Assembly: GCF_900476375.1 (NCBI RefSeq)
Contig: NZ_UPPP01000057.1
Coordinates: 1 to 64,000, forward strand
Reading direction: 5' to 3'
DNA from: Allolucifera butyrica
GTDB taxonomy: Bacteria; Bacillota; Negativicutes; Sporomusales; UPPP01
DNA: 64,000 bases
Shown: piece by piece, positions 50,286-58,845 of the stretch
How the letters are laid out: each line of letters starts with the position of its first letter
Numbering within the stretch: the stretch's first letter is position 1
Translations under genes and position numbers: made by a program
Notes under the pieces: model-generated
Told to the model about the DNA's origin: nothing
The model's input: the letters and a program-made list of their open reading frames with translations, nothing else
Database searches by the model: none

Positions 50286-50452
50286 CTTTGTCTCTTTTCT
50301 TCAGGCTGCTGGGTTGGGACGTCGGTAGTTTGGGATTGGCATACTATTATTGCTGATAATGCCTTTTATTAAGGATGGACCTGCAGAATCGAATAAGACT
50401 ACAAATGTTTAACTGGGTTAAATCATTTTACATTCAGAAAGGATGCTAATTA

Positions 50453-51004
50453 ATGAAAAAGGTTATTATTCTTTTACTGTTCATACTCGCTTTGACCAAC
50501 TCATTTGCATTTGCAGAAGTGAATAAAACATTATCAGATAACTATATTGGGTTGGAAAGAACATACGAATATACAATTAATGGAACAAACAAACATGCAT
50601 ATGTAACATTAAGCCGTCAGGGATTTTTTGACTCTCTTCTAGGAATTACCAAGACTAATACTTCCCATAGTTTGTACTTAAGCTTATTTACACCACCAAA
50701 TACAAATCAAAGTGCCGTAACAGATATTACTTTCTCAACTAAAAATTTGCCCTGTTTTGTGACTTATAATGGCGAAACTCAGAAAACTTACCCTCTTAAG
50801 GTAAAATCAATTAGCACAAACTATGTAGGATTTAAAGTTGATAACTCCACCTTACTTCCAATGGTAAATGCCGAAAAAATAGGCGTTGTTTTAACACTAA
50901 AGGATGGCTCAACCCAGAAAATTGAGATTCCAGAAGATGTACTAAAAGACTGGAAATTTATAGTTACTTGTAACCTTCTAGATGAATACAAAAAAGGATT
51001 ATAA
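50453..51004 (+). CDS. Secreted hypothetical protein
   Basis: A signal peptide (MKKVIILLLFILALTNSFAF followed by AEV) leads into a beta-rich domain with a single Cys pair. The ATG follows AGAAAGGATGCTAATTA. It has no recognised family and may be a second lysogenic envelope protein. Confidence 0.6.
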   Translation: MKKVIILLLFILALTNSFAFAEVNKTLSDNYIGLERTYEYTINGTNKHAYVTLSRQGFFDSLLGITKTNTSHSLYLSLFTPPNTNQSAVTDITFSTKNLPCFVTYNGETQKTYPLKVKSISTNYVGFKVDNSTLLPMVNAEKIGVVLTLKDGSTQKIEIPEDVLKDWKFIVTCNLLDEYKKGL

Positions 51005-51037
51005 ATTTTTGCCGCTCTCCTCACCACATTCGGCAGT

Positions 51038-51328
51038 CTACGCCGCCGGTTTCGGATCTGGCCCATTGGTTGCTTTTTGAATATTAGTAGGTTCCTCCCC
51101 ATGTACCGTTATGGTACTATTGGGATTTAAAAAAATTTCCAATGGTACTTTATAAAATTTAGATAATTTTTCAAGATGCTCAAGCTTTATATCCGTTTTC
51201 CCACTTTCTAAATCATAATATCCTTTTGCTGTTTCATATCCAATCCCTTTGGCAACATCATTTAGACTATATTTATTATCAATACGCAATTTCTTAATAG
51301 TTTTGAGAACTATTCCTGAAAGTCCCAT
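51038..51328 (-). CDS. Xre-family regulator of second switch
   Basis: The 96 residues have a helix-turn-helix (IDNKYSLNDVAKGIGYETAK, then GYYDLESGKTDIKLEHLEKL). The tail PDPKPAA resembles the regulator at 49098 (SDPKPAA). It is divergent from the repressor at 51476 with four TACC-N5-GGTA operators between. Confidence 0.8.
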   Translation of the reverse strand: MGLSGIVLKTIKKLRIDNKYSLNDVAKGIGYETAKGYYDLESGKTDIKLEHLEKLSKFYKVPLEIFLNPNSTITVHGEEPTNIQKATNGPDPKPAA

Positions 51329-51345
51329 CTTATCACCCCCATCTG

Positions 51346-51443
51346 TACCATTTTGGTAATCTATATTTATATTTTAATGTACCAATCCGGTAATGTCAAT
51401 GATTTTATTACCTTTTCGGTACAATAGTTTTACCAGATTGGTA
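51346..51443. promoter_or_regulatory. Four TACC-N5-GGTA operators of second switch
   Basis: Four 13-base sites lie at 51346-51358 (TACCATTTTGGTA), 51380-51392 (TACCAATCCGGTA), 51409-51421 (TACCTTTTCGGTA) and 51431-51443 (TACCAGATTGGTA). Start-to-start spacing is 34, 29 and 22 bases. They fill the gap between two divergent regulators and are likely bound by one or both. Confidence 0.8.
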
Positions 51444-51475
51444 ATAAAGTTATAATTGAAATAGGTGGTGATTTT

Positions 51476-51874
51476 ATGATTTCTGAGCGACTAAAAGAAT
51501 TACGTGAAAAAAGCGGCCTTAATCAATCTCAGGCTGCAGAAAAGTTAGGTATTTCACGGGTCAATTACAATAGATATGAAAATGGAGAACGTGAACCAGA
51601 TAACGCCACCCTTTCCCGTCTAGCAAACTTTTTTGGTGTTACCACAGACTACCTTCTAGGTCTGATAGATTCCCCTACCGAGGCTGCCAAGACAACAATC
51701 CGCTCAGCTATTTCCGACGATCCGGAACTACTTGAATTTTGGAAAGAACTTGAAGAACGTGAAGATCTTAAACTCTTTTTTAGGCAAATAAAAAGCCTCT
51801 CCCCTCAAGCATTAAAGCGTATAATACGCTATATCAAAATAGTTGAGGAAGAAGAGGCTCAGGAAGATTTATAA
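51476..51874 (+). CDS. Xre-family repressor of second switch, CI-like
   Basis: The N-terminal helix-turn-helix (LKELREKSGLNQSQAAEKLG, then ISRVNYNRYENGEREPDNAT) is followed by TTDYLLGLIDSPTE and a charged helical C-terminus. It is followed by an ImmA-like protease gene, a pair known to control induction in ICEBs1 and related prophages. The ATG follows GGTGGTGATTTT. Confidence 0.82.
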   Translation: MISERLKELREKSGLNQSQAAEKLGISRVNYNRYENGEREPDNATLSRLANFFGVTTDYLLGLIDSPTEAAKTTIRSAISDDPELLEFWKELEEREDLKLFFRQIKSLSPQALKRIIRYIKIVEEEEAQEDL

Positions 51875-51885
51875 GCGAGAAATAT

Positions 51886-51918
51886 AAAAAACACGGCATA
51901 AACCGTGTTTTGTTATTT
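51886..51918 (+). terminator. Terminator after the second repressor
   Basis: AAAACACGG pairs with CCGTGTTTT around CATAAA, followed by TGTTATTT. Confidence 0.75.
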
Positions 51919-51972
51919 CTCTCTACATTTTTGATAAAATGATGATTTTTTTGAAGGAGAAAGTGGTAGTAC

Positions 51973-52359
51973 ATGAATCTTCGTAAAATTAACAATATGG
52001 TAAGTACTGGTGAACTATTATTTCATAAAGTTAAATTGATCGGAAATCCACACGGTTTCGTTTATAAATCTAGAAAAGGCAGAACTCACATATTTATTGA
52101 TTCCAGCTTATCGCTGGAGGCTGAACGCGACACCCTCCTCCATGAGTGCTGTCATGTTTCCGAGCATATGAACGATAATTCCTATGCCATTGGGCTGGAT
52201 GACCGGCACCATGAACGAGAGGAAGAAGCAGAAGAGTTTGTAAGGAAAAATAAACGGGTCAATTTTAAAGATCAGCTTTGGATCTGGGTCATTAGCAGTC
52301 CCTCGCTCCTGCTAAATTTGTTTGATGTCGGGAACGATTGGATTAATAATGGGATTTGA
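51973..52359 (+). CDS. ImmA/IrrE-type metallopeptidase
   Basis: This should be a zinc protease cleaving the adjacent repressor on induction. The 128 residues contain the metal motif HECCH (about residues 56-60) preceded by ERDTLL and followed by the EEAEEF segment in which the third ligand lies. It is short compared with typical ImmA. It starts after GAAGGAGAAAGTGGTAGTAC, downstream of the CI-like repressor. Confidence 0.82.
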   Translation: MNLRKINNMVSTGELLFHKVKLIGNPHGFVYKSRKGRTHIFIDSSLSLEAERDTLLHECCHVSEHMNDNSYAIGLDDRHHEREEEAEEFVRKNKRVNFKDQLWIWVISSPSLLLNLFDVGNDWINNGI

Positions 52360-52385
52360 AATGCTACTCAATTTATTTAAATTCT

Positions 52386-53144
52386 TTAATTTGTTAAGAT
52401 ACATTTAATTCCCATAAACCTCGGATATTCCCACTTTCCTGAATACTTTTCTTGAATTTCTTCGGAAGGGACTGGTTCATAAATTTTTTCAATACTAAAA
52501 CCTGCTTCAGTTAAACTGTTTACATACTTCTCAAGCGGTCTATGAATATGAGTAGTTACACCTCTTTCTTTTCTATCCAACGAAATCTTGAAATCAGCCT
52601 CTACAGGAATTTCTTTATGATAGTTAAACCATTGTTCTTTTGCATAATTCCAATATAAAGGCCAAAAACACGGATGTGTTATAGTAAAAACCAAATGGGC
52701 TCTCGGTTTTAAAATCTTAGCAATTATTTGTAGAACTTGGTCAAGATTTAGCACTGTCATAAGAGTCATACTTGCAACTACAGTTGAAAAGGACGCTTCA
52801 ATAAATTTACTACTCAAGCTCTCAATATCAATATTAATATAATCAATATTAGAAAATGTTGTTGATGCATTTTGTGCTAATTCTACATTACGCTTACTAA
52901 TATCAATACCAATAACATGCTTTGCCTTTTGAGCAATCATTCTTGTCAATGCTCCAGTACCACATCCCAGATCTATCACTTTTGATAAATCACAACCAGA
53001 TAGCATTTCAAATATACATGGTGTTATAACATGCGTAAAACTCAGGTCTTGTCCATTTTCAATTTGGTTTAAACGTACTAATGCAATTTCATCCCACTCT
53101 TTTGTTATTTCTTTATAAGTTTTTCCAAATACTGGTCTCGCCAT
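52386..53144 (-). CDS. SAM-dependent methyltransferase
   Basis: This is a class I methyltransferase of the small-molecule or tRNA-like type. Motif I is VIDLGCGTGALTR (about residues 57-69) with VIGIDISKRNVELAQ as motif II, and HLVFTITHPCFWPLYWN follows near residue 150. It is preceded by three bases by the membrane/PLD-like gene, so they are an operon. The substrate is unknown. Confidence 0.75.
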   Translation of the reverse strand: MARPVFGKTYKEITKEWDEIALVRLNQIENGQDLSFTHVITPCIFEMLSGCDLSKVIDLGCGTGALTRMIAQKAKHVIGIDISKRNVELAQNASTTFSNIDYINIDIESLSSKFIEASFSTVVASMTLMTVLNLDQVLQIIAKILKPRAHLVFTITHPCFWPLYWNYAKEQWFNYHKEIPVEADFKISLDRKERGVTTHIHRPLEKYVNSLTEAGFSIEKIYEPVPSEEIQEKYSGKWEYPRFMGIKCILTN

Positions 53145-53147
53145 AAA

Positions 53148-53768
53148 TTATCCTCTTTTAACTTTCTCATTATATTTTTTTAAAACTTCAACTAAGTCAT
53201 TTGCAACTGAAAAAACCGGATGACTGCCTAACGAGAATTCTTCAATAATATGTTGATTATTAATCTTACGCCCAACTGCAACACGCGCATAATCTTTGTC
53301 CTTATCGACTATAGTAAATCTGCACGTCGGAGTATGCTCTAATTCCTCATAAGTATAAATTTCCGCGCCGGCATTTTTCAATTCTATGGATAAATCGGTA
53401 TGCTTTGGTAAAACGATACATAATTCATTTCTTTTAGCTTTTAAAAATAATAATGGACGAATATTCGCTCCATCACTCCAACTCATATCCCGAGTACATA
53501 TAGCAACTTTACCGCCCTTAGAAATCCAATTAAACATATATTGATTAACTTCCTCAATTGATTGATATACCTTAGGGTTCATGGCAACATATTGCCTATA
53601 TATTACTATGGCAGCATAACTAGAAGGAAATAGCCATATTATCAACCACAGTATCTCAAAAGTATTTAGACCGCTAGTCACTGGTTTCATTGCCAAGATT
53701 AATCCAGCTAATGAGGCATACGAACCCACTACTCCAATTATTGATACGATCATGTTTCCTTTAGACAT
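53148..53768 (-). CDS. Membrane protein with degenerate PLD-like domain
   Basis: Two N-terminal hydrophobic helices (MIVSIIGVVGSYASLAGLIL, FEILWLIIWLFPSSYAAIVI) are followed by a soluble domain of about 140 residues: WISKGGKVAICTRDMSWSDG, and CRFTIVDKDKDYARVAVGR, then FSLGSHPVFSVANDLVEVLK. The layout is like the second half of phospholipase D-like domains but lacks an HKD motif. It is in an operon with the methyltransferase. A membrane-linked sensor or effector is possible, and no defined defence family could be assigned. Confidence 0.5.
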   Translation of the reverse strand: MSKGNMIVSIIGVVGSYASLAGLILAMKPVTSGLNTFEILWLIIWLFPSSYAAIVIYRQYVAMNPKVYQSIEEVNQYMFNWISKGGKVAICTRDMSWSDGANIRPLLFLKAKRNELCIVLPKHTDLSIELKNAGAEIYTYEELEHTPTCRFTIVDKDKDYARVAVGRKINNQHIIEEFSLGSHPVFSVANDLVEVLKKYNEKVKRG

Positions 53769-53857
53769 TTAATATCCTCTCCCAAACAGTCTTATGTACT
53801 ATTTATCTTACTAGTTGATACTAATACCTGTACCGGCCCGATAGCCAACTATTTCCC

Positions 53858-54607
53858 CTATTTCCTTCTTTCGGCTTTATAGTCATATAATGCCGACATA
53901 GCTTTCATATGTCGCCCTTTGTGAAACTTCCATTTAGGACTGTCATCAAAAAGATTTATAAACATATCACCTGATTGTGAAAAGCCTAAAGCATGCAAGC
54001 TTAAAACTAAAACTATTTCGTATGTTCGAAAAGGTGCATTCATTCGTTTAAGTTCTTTTCCCGTCTCCAAACCAATTGAAGCCCCTTCATTACAACGTAA
54101 TATATATTCTTTTATTTGTTCTTCTGAAGGATGCACATATTGACTAAGCTCTCCAAACAACTGCTTAACATCATTTATTAGAAGCTTACTTTGATTGTCA
54201 GTAATAAAAAAATTAATATCATCCACACAATCTATAGAAGACCGGGGAATACTTGTGCCTAAATATGCAATCTTTTCATGGTAAGTCTGCTTAGTAAGTG
54301 TCTGATCAACGAGCAGTGCTTTAACGGATGTTTCAAGAACATAGCGTAATTCTCTTTTCGCCGGATTAAGAACGCCTTCTTTAATCATGACACTAATTCC
54401 AACTGCTGACTCAAAGAAAAAATCAAACAAATTAAATGTAAGAGAATTTTCTCTTCCGCCTCCACGTATTGAACAAATTGAGATACCCCTTGCCGTTTTA
54501 ATAAAATCGACTAATATACTATCACAAAATTTTTTTTCTTGAGTATACTGTTGGCCTTGTCTCAATTCTTCATGTTTAGCGATTTTGCCTTTATAACTAT
54601 CTTCCAA
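53858..54607 (-). CDS. All-alpha protein next to the OLD-like ATPase
   Basis: The 249 residues are predicted helical, with ELSQYVHPSEEQIKEYIL near residues 152-170, a pattern that recalls HEPN-type Y-x-H motifs. The TTG at 54607 follows AAGGGGCGATTAAG. It lies 162 bases downstream of the OLD-like ATPase. A two-gene defence unit is a reasonable reading, but the family is not recognised. Confidence 0.5.
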   Translation of the reverse strand: MEDSYKGKIAKHEELRQGQQYTQEKKFCDSILVDFIKTARGISICSIRGGGRENSLTFNLFDFFFESAVGISVMIKEGVLNPAKRELRYVLETSVKALLVDQTLTKQTYHEKIAYLGTSIPRSSIDCVDDINFFITDNQSKLLINDVKQLFGELSQYVHPSEEQIKEYILRCNEGASIGLETGKELKRMNAPFRTYEIVLVLSLHALGFSQSGDMFINLFDDSPKWKFHKGRHMKAMSALYDYKAERRK

Positions 54608-54769
54608 CTTAATCGCCCCTTAAACTCGCTCTTTTCTTAATCTAAATTGATAACTGCTCCAAAAAACTAAAGTTTTAAAATAATAACCAAGGGGATATTT
54701 ATACGCACGCCATACTGGTTTTTTCTCACTGACATAGGCAGCCGAACGGGAGTAAATATCTCCACACTC

Positions 54770-56302
54770 TTAAGATTCTTTTTTACTTGCGGCTACCTCT
54801 TTAAGCGACTCATGCAATAATAGCCAATCTTTAATTGGAGCTATAAACTTATTCCACGACGATGACTTTGCAGCAAGATCAACAATTGATGTTAAACCAA
54901 CACAGCGGCGATCAGAGTAACCAAGTCTATCAACTAGTGAATCAACAAAATTATGCTTATCTTCAACACATTCAATTTCTAAAGCAGCTTGCTTAATAAC
55001 GTTTCCATTCTCATCAGGTAACGTTTTTATTAATTCTACAACATACTTTTCTGGATTAAAACCTTGTGGAAGATTAAATTGAATTAATTGCCTCATAGCT
55101 TGATTTCGCATTTGCTCAGCCTGTCTCGTATTTCCCGTTAATACCTGATTTATTTTTTCCTTTTTCTCATTATCACTTTTATAAACATCACCATCAAGAA
55201 TTATAATTGTGTTCTCAATGGATTCACCTTTAAGTAAAATTCCAGCTATTAAAGTAAAGCTATTAATACATGCCCCATATTCTTTGACACTTACCAATAT
55301 TGAATATCCACTCTCTAAGCATATCCAATCAACAATAGCCTTTGCGAAATCATCTTCTACGAAAATTTCTAGAGGACGGTTAGTTTCGCCAGTTAATCTG
55401 AAAATAGCATCAGGTTTAGTTTCATTAAAACAAAGTGATTTACTAGGAGTTTGACAAATATGTCGAATATTAATGAAAGAATCCATATTTGTAACTGATT
55501 GTGCATGAGTGGTAAAAACAACCTGTAAACTCTTGTCAACTGCTCTTCGTTTTATAACTTTAAGTAATCTTTTAAGTGCATCTGTATGCAGCAAAAGATC
55601 TATTTCGTCTATTAAAATTAGAGAATACTTTGGAGAACGAAACACTTCAGATAATATGTAAAAAATGCGCTGTTCACCAGCTCCCATACTTAAGTCAGAA
55701 TATTTATCTAATTTATGTTCTACACCAATATATCTTGATCTTTTAGTCTGAATTTCATTATACGAACTATATTCTCTATTCATAACCTTGCCTGCATTTT
55801 CTTTTACAAGAATTGAAATATCATCTTTCAAAGCTAAAGTTGATGCAAACTCAATTCGGCTCTGCTTTTTTTCTCTTTCAATTTTCGGAACACAAGTATC
55901 AATACCAATATAGATTATATTCCTACTAGGTCGTCTATCATATTTGGGAGACCAACGATCAGATGTTTTTTTGTAAATCGTAAATACATCATTATATTCT
56001 TTCGACCCAATCCTATAATCATACTTAATAGAAAATTCACTGCCTTGCCACTGTGAATAGGTAGTTGGTATAAAAAATTCACTAAACTTCCAATTTTTCT
56101 GATCCGAATTTAAAGGCTTATAGCAACACGCCAGAGCATGAATTATTGTTGATTTACCAGATCCATTTACACCCATAATTGCAGTAAGTTCTGAACCTTC
56201 AAAGTTAATTTCAACATCTTTTAAACTTTTTAATTGTAATATATGTATCGATTTCAAGTACTGCTGGCTAGGTTTAGTTACAGTAAATTTTTTCTGGACC
56301 AA
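54770..56302 (-). CDS. OLD-like AAA ATPase with C-terminal TOPRIM domain
   Basis: The 510 residues have an ABC/AAA15-type ATPase: Walker A GVNGSGKS (44-51), signature SMGAGEQ (205-211), Walker B LILIDEID (228-235) and H-loop VFTTHAQS (262-269). The C-terminal part carries TOPRIM acidic residues at EIFVEDD (Glu316) and IIILDGD (Asp370, Asp372), as in OLD/Gabija-type nucleases. The TTG at 56302 follows GGGAGAGATGTTAAA. Anti-phage function is inferred from the family and the accessory location. Confidence 0.8.
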   Translation of the reverse strand: MVQKKFTVTKPSQQYLKSIHILQLKSLKDVEINFEGSELTAIMGVNGSGKSTIIHALACCYKPLNSDQKNWKFSEFFIPTTYSQWQGSEFSIKYDYRIGSKEYNDVFTIYKKTSDRWSPKYDRRPSRNIIYIGIDTCVPKIEREKKQSRIEFASTLALKDDISILVKENAGKVMNREYSSYNEIQTKRSRYIGVEHKLDKYSDLSMGAGEQRIFYILSEVFRSPKYSLILIDEIDLLLHTDALKRLLKVIKRRAVDKSLQVVFTTHAQSVTNMDSFINIRHICQTPSKSLCFNETKPDAIFRLTGETNRPLEIFVEDDFAKAIVDWICLESGYSILVSVKEYGACINSFTLIAGILLKGESIENTIIILDGDVYKSDNEKKEKINQVLTGNTRQAEQMRNQAMRQLIQFNLPQGFNPEKYVVELIKTLPDENGNVIKQAALEIECVEDKHNFVDSLVDRLGYSDRRCVGLTSIVDLAAKSSSWNKFIAPIKDWLLLHESLKEVAASKKES

Positions 56303-56409
56303 TTTAACATCTCTCCCATTAACTATTAGTTATAATTAGTTCCGCATGCAAATAAAGTTCCAATTTACCGTGCACAGGCCTTCCTATAAGTAATAACAAC
56401 GTCCACAAT

Positions 56410-56494
56410 CTACTAAAAATGTAAGTTATGGGCGTTTTCTCCATAAAGATGGCAGTATCCTGCTAAATTTTGTATGTTATTTGAAAATAATTGG
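56410..56494 (-). repeat. Dispersed GCAGGAT-box repeat, copy A
   Basis: The plus strand reads CTACTAAAAATGTAAGTTAT, then GGGCGTTTTCT and the box AGTATCCTGCTAAATTTTG. On the minus strand the core is AAATTTAGCAGGATACT. Copies B, C and D are alike. Confidence 0.7.
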
Positions 56495-56532
56495 AATTAA
56501 TGTAAAACTGCTTATTCGCTCAGCTGATTTTT

Positions 56533-56580
56533 CCAACCGGTGGCTCAAAATCGAACCGGCTAAAATGGCTCAATTTCAAC
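56533..56580. mobile_element. Possible relic of an IS21-type terminus
   Basis: AACCGGTGGCTCAA and AACCGGCTAAAATGGCTCAA are direct near-repeats, the pattern of repeated subterminal blocks seen at IS21-family ends. No transposase is near, so at best it is a solo end or scar. Confidence 0.25.
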
Positions 56581-56632
56581 CATTCTTGACATATATTTCT
56601 GAGCTGTTCCTAATTTAAATAGCAAATGTTTA

Positions 56633-57157
56633 TTATTCCAATATCCATTCAACGGCTCCTAATAAGTTCGCTGCTATATAATCAAGTTCTATTTTTAACA
56701 ATTTATCCTGATACTCTCTAACTGACTCTTTACCGACTCCCGTCATTACTAATATTTTTCGCGCGTGTACTTTGTCTGCGGCCAACATGTCAGTCAACCT
56801 ATCGCCAATTACTGCGCACCTTGAAAGATCCAGTCCATGTTTAACTGCTGCTTTTAACAATAAACCAGCTTCTGGCTTTCGACACATACAGCATTGCTCC
56901 GGAGTGTGCGGACATATATATGCATCCTCTAATCCAAAATCTAATAACTCTTTCACAAATCTATCTTCCGTAGAATTACCCAAAGAAATTCCAGGTTGAT
57001 TAGTAAATGCAAATATCTTTATATTCTCTTTTTTTAATAATTTAAAAGCGTTTTTTGTAAAAGGATACAGTGTGAATTCGCCGGGATAAATTACTTCTCC
57101 ATCTCCGCCTATGGTACCATCCCTATCAATAAATACCGCCTGAATTATATTTTTCAT
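56633..57157 (-). CDS. HAD-family phosphatase, GmhB-like
   Basis: The 174 residues carry DRDGT (about 11-15, catalytic Asp), FAFTNQPG, and CPHTPEQCCMCRKPEAGLLL, whose cysteines form the zinc site of heptose bisphosphate phosphatases (GmhB/HisB-like), then CAVIGDRLTDM. The ATG at 57157 follows GATGGAGTATTTT. Possible roles are sugar-phosphate or nucleotide processing; its relation to the prophage is unclear. Confidence 0.75.
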   Translation of the reverse strand: MKNIIQAVFIDRDGTIGGDGEVIYPGEFTLYPFTKNAFKLLKKENIKIFAFTNQPGISLGNSTEDRFVKELLDFGLEDAYICPHTPEQCCMCRKPEAGLLLKAAVKHGLDLSRCAVIGDRLTDMLAADKVHARKILVMTGVGKESVREYQDKLLKIELDYIAANLLGAVEWILE

Positions 57158-57266
57158 AAAATACTCCATCTGCCTTTTTATATTCTAATATTATTCGACT
57201 CACATAGCCCTCAAACTAGCTATTATCAATTAACTGTATTTGCTACGTCAGATTAGAAATATAAAT

Positions 57267-57361
57267 GCCCGTAACCTACTAAAATGTAAGTTATGGGCGT
57301 TTTCTTCATAATAGTGGAAGTATCCTGCTAAATTTTGTATGTTATTTAAAAACATTGGCAG
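57267..57361 (-). repeat. Dispersed GCAGGAT-box repeat, copy B
   Basis: GCCCGTAAC...GTTATGGGC forms a hairpin followed by GTTTTCT; then AGTATCCTGCTAAATTTTG and ATTGGCAG. Similar to copies A, C and D. Confidence 0.7.
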
Positions 57362-57412
57362 ATAATGCGAGCATTCTCAAATCGACGAATTTAAAAATGT
57401 ATAGGGTTCTCT

Positions 57413-57550
57413 TTATTCATCTTTGTCTTTTACTCGATTGAAATACTTTCTCTTGATTGCTGGAATTATACTTTCCCACATTATATCGCAAAAAATATAA
57501 AGAAATAAGCCACCAAAACCAGCATATATAAAAAAATCTGATGGAAACAT
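57413..57550 (-). CDS. 45-residue membrane peptide
   Basis: The ATG at 57550 follows AAAGGAACCATATA and gives MFPSDFFIYAGFGGLFLYIF, then CDIMWESIIPAIKRKYFNRV and KDKDE. One N-terminal hydrophobic helix and a basic tail are present. It lies alone between repeat copies B and C. Family unknown. Confidence 0.45.
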   Translation of the reverse strand: MFPSDFFIYAGFGGLFLYIFCDIMWESIIPAIKRKYFNRVKDKDE

Positions 57551-57700
57551 TATATGGTTCCTTTCAAAATTACATCACATTATTTTCCATTCTGTCACTT
57601 AATATATCGTGAAATCTGTTTATAATATTAGCGTTTTACATTTATTTTTGTTAAAAGAAAAAACAAGAAGCCGCAGCAGATAAGCTTCAGCTTAGAACAA

Positions 57701-57785
57701 CACCCATAACCTACTAAAGTTATGGGCGTTTTCTAATGGTAGAGTATCCTGCTAAATTTTGTATGTTATTTAAAAATATTGGCAG
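57701..57785 (-). repeat. Dispersed GCAGGAT-box repeat, copy C
   Basis: CCCATAAC...GTTATGGG hairpin with CTACTAAA loop, then GCGTTTTCT and AGTATCCTGCTAAATTTTG, and ends ATTGGCAG. It ends about 35 bases before the HNH gene's stop. Confidence 0.7.
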
Positions 57786-57820
57786 TTTATTTTAAACGAA
57801 CTATCTTCCGAATCATCAGG

Positions 57821-58774
57821 TTAATGTTTTTTTCGATGTTCAGTATCGTGGCATACATTGCAGAGAGTAATAAGATTTTCAGCGGTATTTTCGCCACCGT
57901 CCTTGTGATGCTGCCGGTGGTGAAGTTCAAGCATTTTACGTGGATCTTCACGAGAAAGCATATTTCTGCTCCAACCGCATTCAGCGCATTTGAATCCGTC
58001 TCGCTTCAAAACCTCCACACGGACGGGATCAGGGATTTTACGGTCATGTTCATAGGTCTGTTTATCTTCTTCTAAAACATAAACACCGACAGCCAAATCA
58101 TCCCGGCCGGTATTTTTAGTAGCTATAGGCCAACCATCTTCCGTACGTAATTCTCTGACTCGCCTCGGCCATTCACTTTTATCCTTAGCTAAATATTTTA
58201 GCTCTTCACCGGTAATCTGAACCCCAACATTTCGCCGAAAATACTCTATAATCTTGTCCTTAACAGCAATTTTCTTTGTGCGTATTTCATTAAGGACATT
58301 CCAACGATGCGCTGCATCCCTATCTTCCTCGATACGCATTAGCACATATTGATCCGGTTTAATTTTGGATGGATCAATACCTATAGCCTTTAAAGAATCT
58401 ACTTCCTCTTGATCTTCGGCCATGTCTTTAAACGTGACTCCGGAATAAATCCACCAGCCGAATTGAACTCGCAATTCTCTAACTCGACGTGCCCATTCTC
58501 CAATCCCAGATACCACCATAAGTTCGTCACCATCAATAACTTTTTGAGGATATTGACGGAGATAAGCGATTATCCGGTCACGTGCTGAAGGCGCTTCACT
58601 CTCAGGAATTAAGGAACTGCCTAGGTCTCGAAGTTTATGAAAGGCCGGAATTAAAGCAATGACCTTTTTTCGGAGATCACTTCTCTTAAGCTCTGTTGCA
58701 AAGTTCGTTAATAATTCAACTAGGGATTGTCGAAGTTTTTCTGGATTCCCGTTAGGCATCGACCGTCTCGCCAA
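57821..58774 (-). CDS. HNH restriction endonuclease candidate
   Basis: The 317 residues end with a ββα-metal HNH domain (KRDGFKCAECGWSRNMLSRE, LELHHRQHHKDGGENTAENL, CNVCHDTEH), including zinc cysteines. Two repeats of a RRVRELR segment in the middle (about residues 95 and 205) may bind DNA. The TTG at 58774 follows AAAAGGAGCGAACAAA. As it follows the C5 methylase and Vsr, it is probably the restriction partner. Confidence 0.75.
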   Translation of the reverse strand: MARRSMPNGNPEKLRQSLVELLTNFATELKRSDLRKKVIALIPAFHKLRDLGSSLIPESEAPSARDRIIAYLRQYPQKVIDGDELMVVSGIGEWARRVRELRVQFGWWIYSGVTFKDMAEDQEEVDSLKAIGIDPSKIKPDQYVLMRIEEDRDAAHRWNVLNEIRTKKIAVKDKIIEYFRRNVGVQITGEELKYLAKDKSEWPRRVRELRTEDGWPIATKNTGRDDLAVGVYVLEEDKQTYEHDRKIPDPVRVEVLKRDGFKCAECGWSRNMLSREDPRKMLELHHRQHHKDGGENTAENLITLCNVCHDTEHRKKH

Positions 58775-58845
58775 TTTGTTCGCTCCTTTTCCCTCATTTG
58801 GGGCCACCGTTCATTCTGCCGGTATCCCCAAAAAAACCGCAAAAA

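Larger units (their letters stand above)
56303..56632. other. 330-base gap with repeat copy A and an IS-end-like relic
   Basis: Between the OLD-like gene and the HAD phosphatase lie one copy of the dispersed repeat (56410-56494) and a GGCTCAA/AACCGG direct-repeat block (56533-56580). No gene with a convincing ribosome site was seen. Confidence 0.5.
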
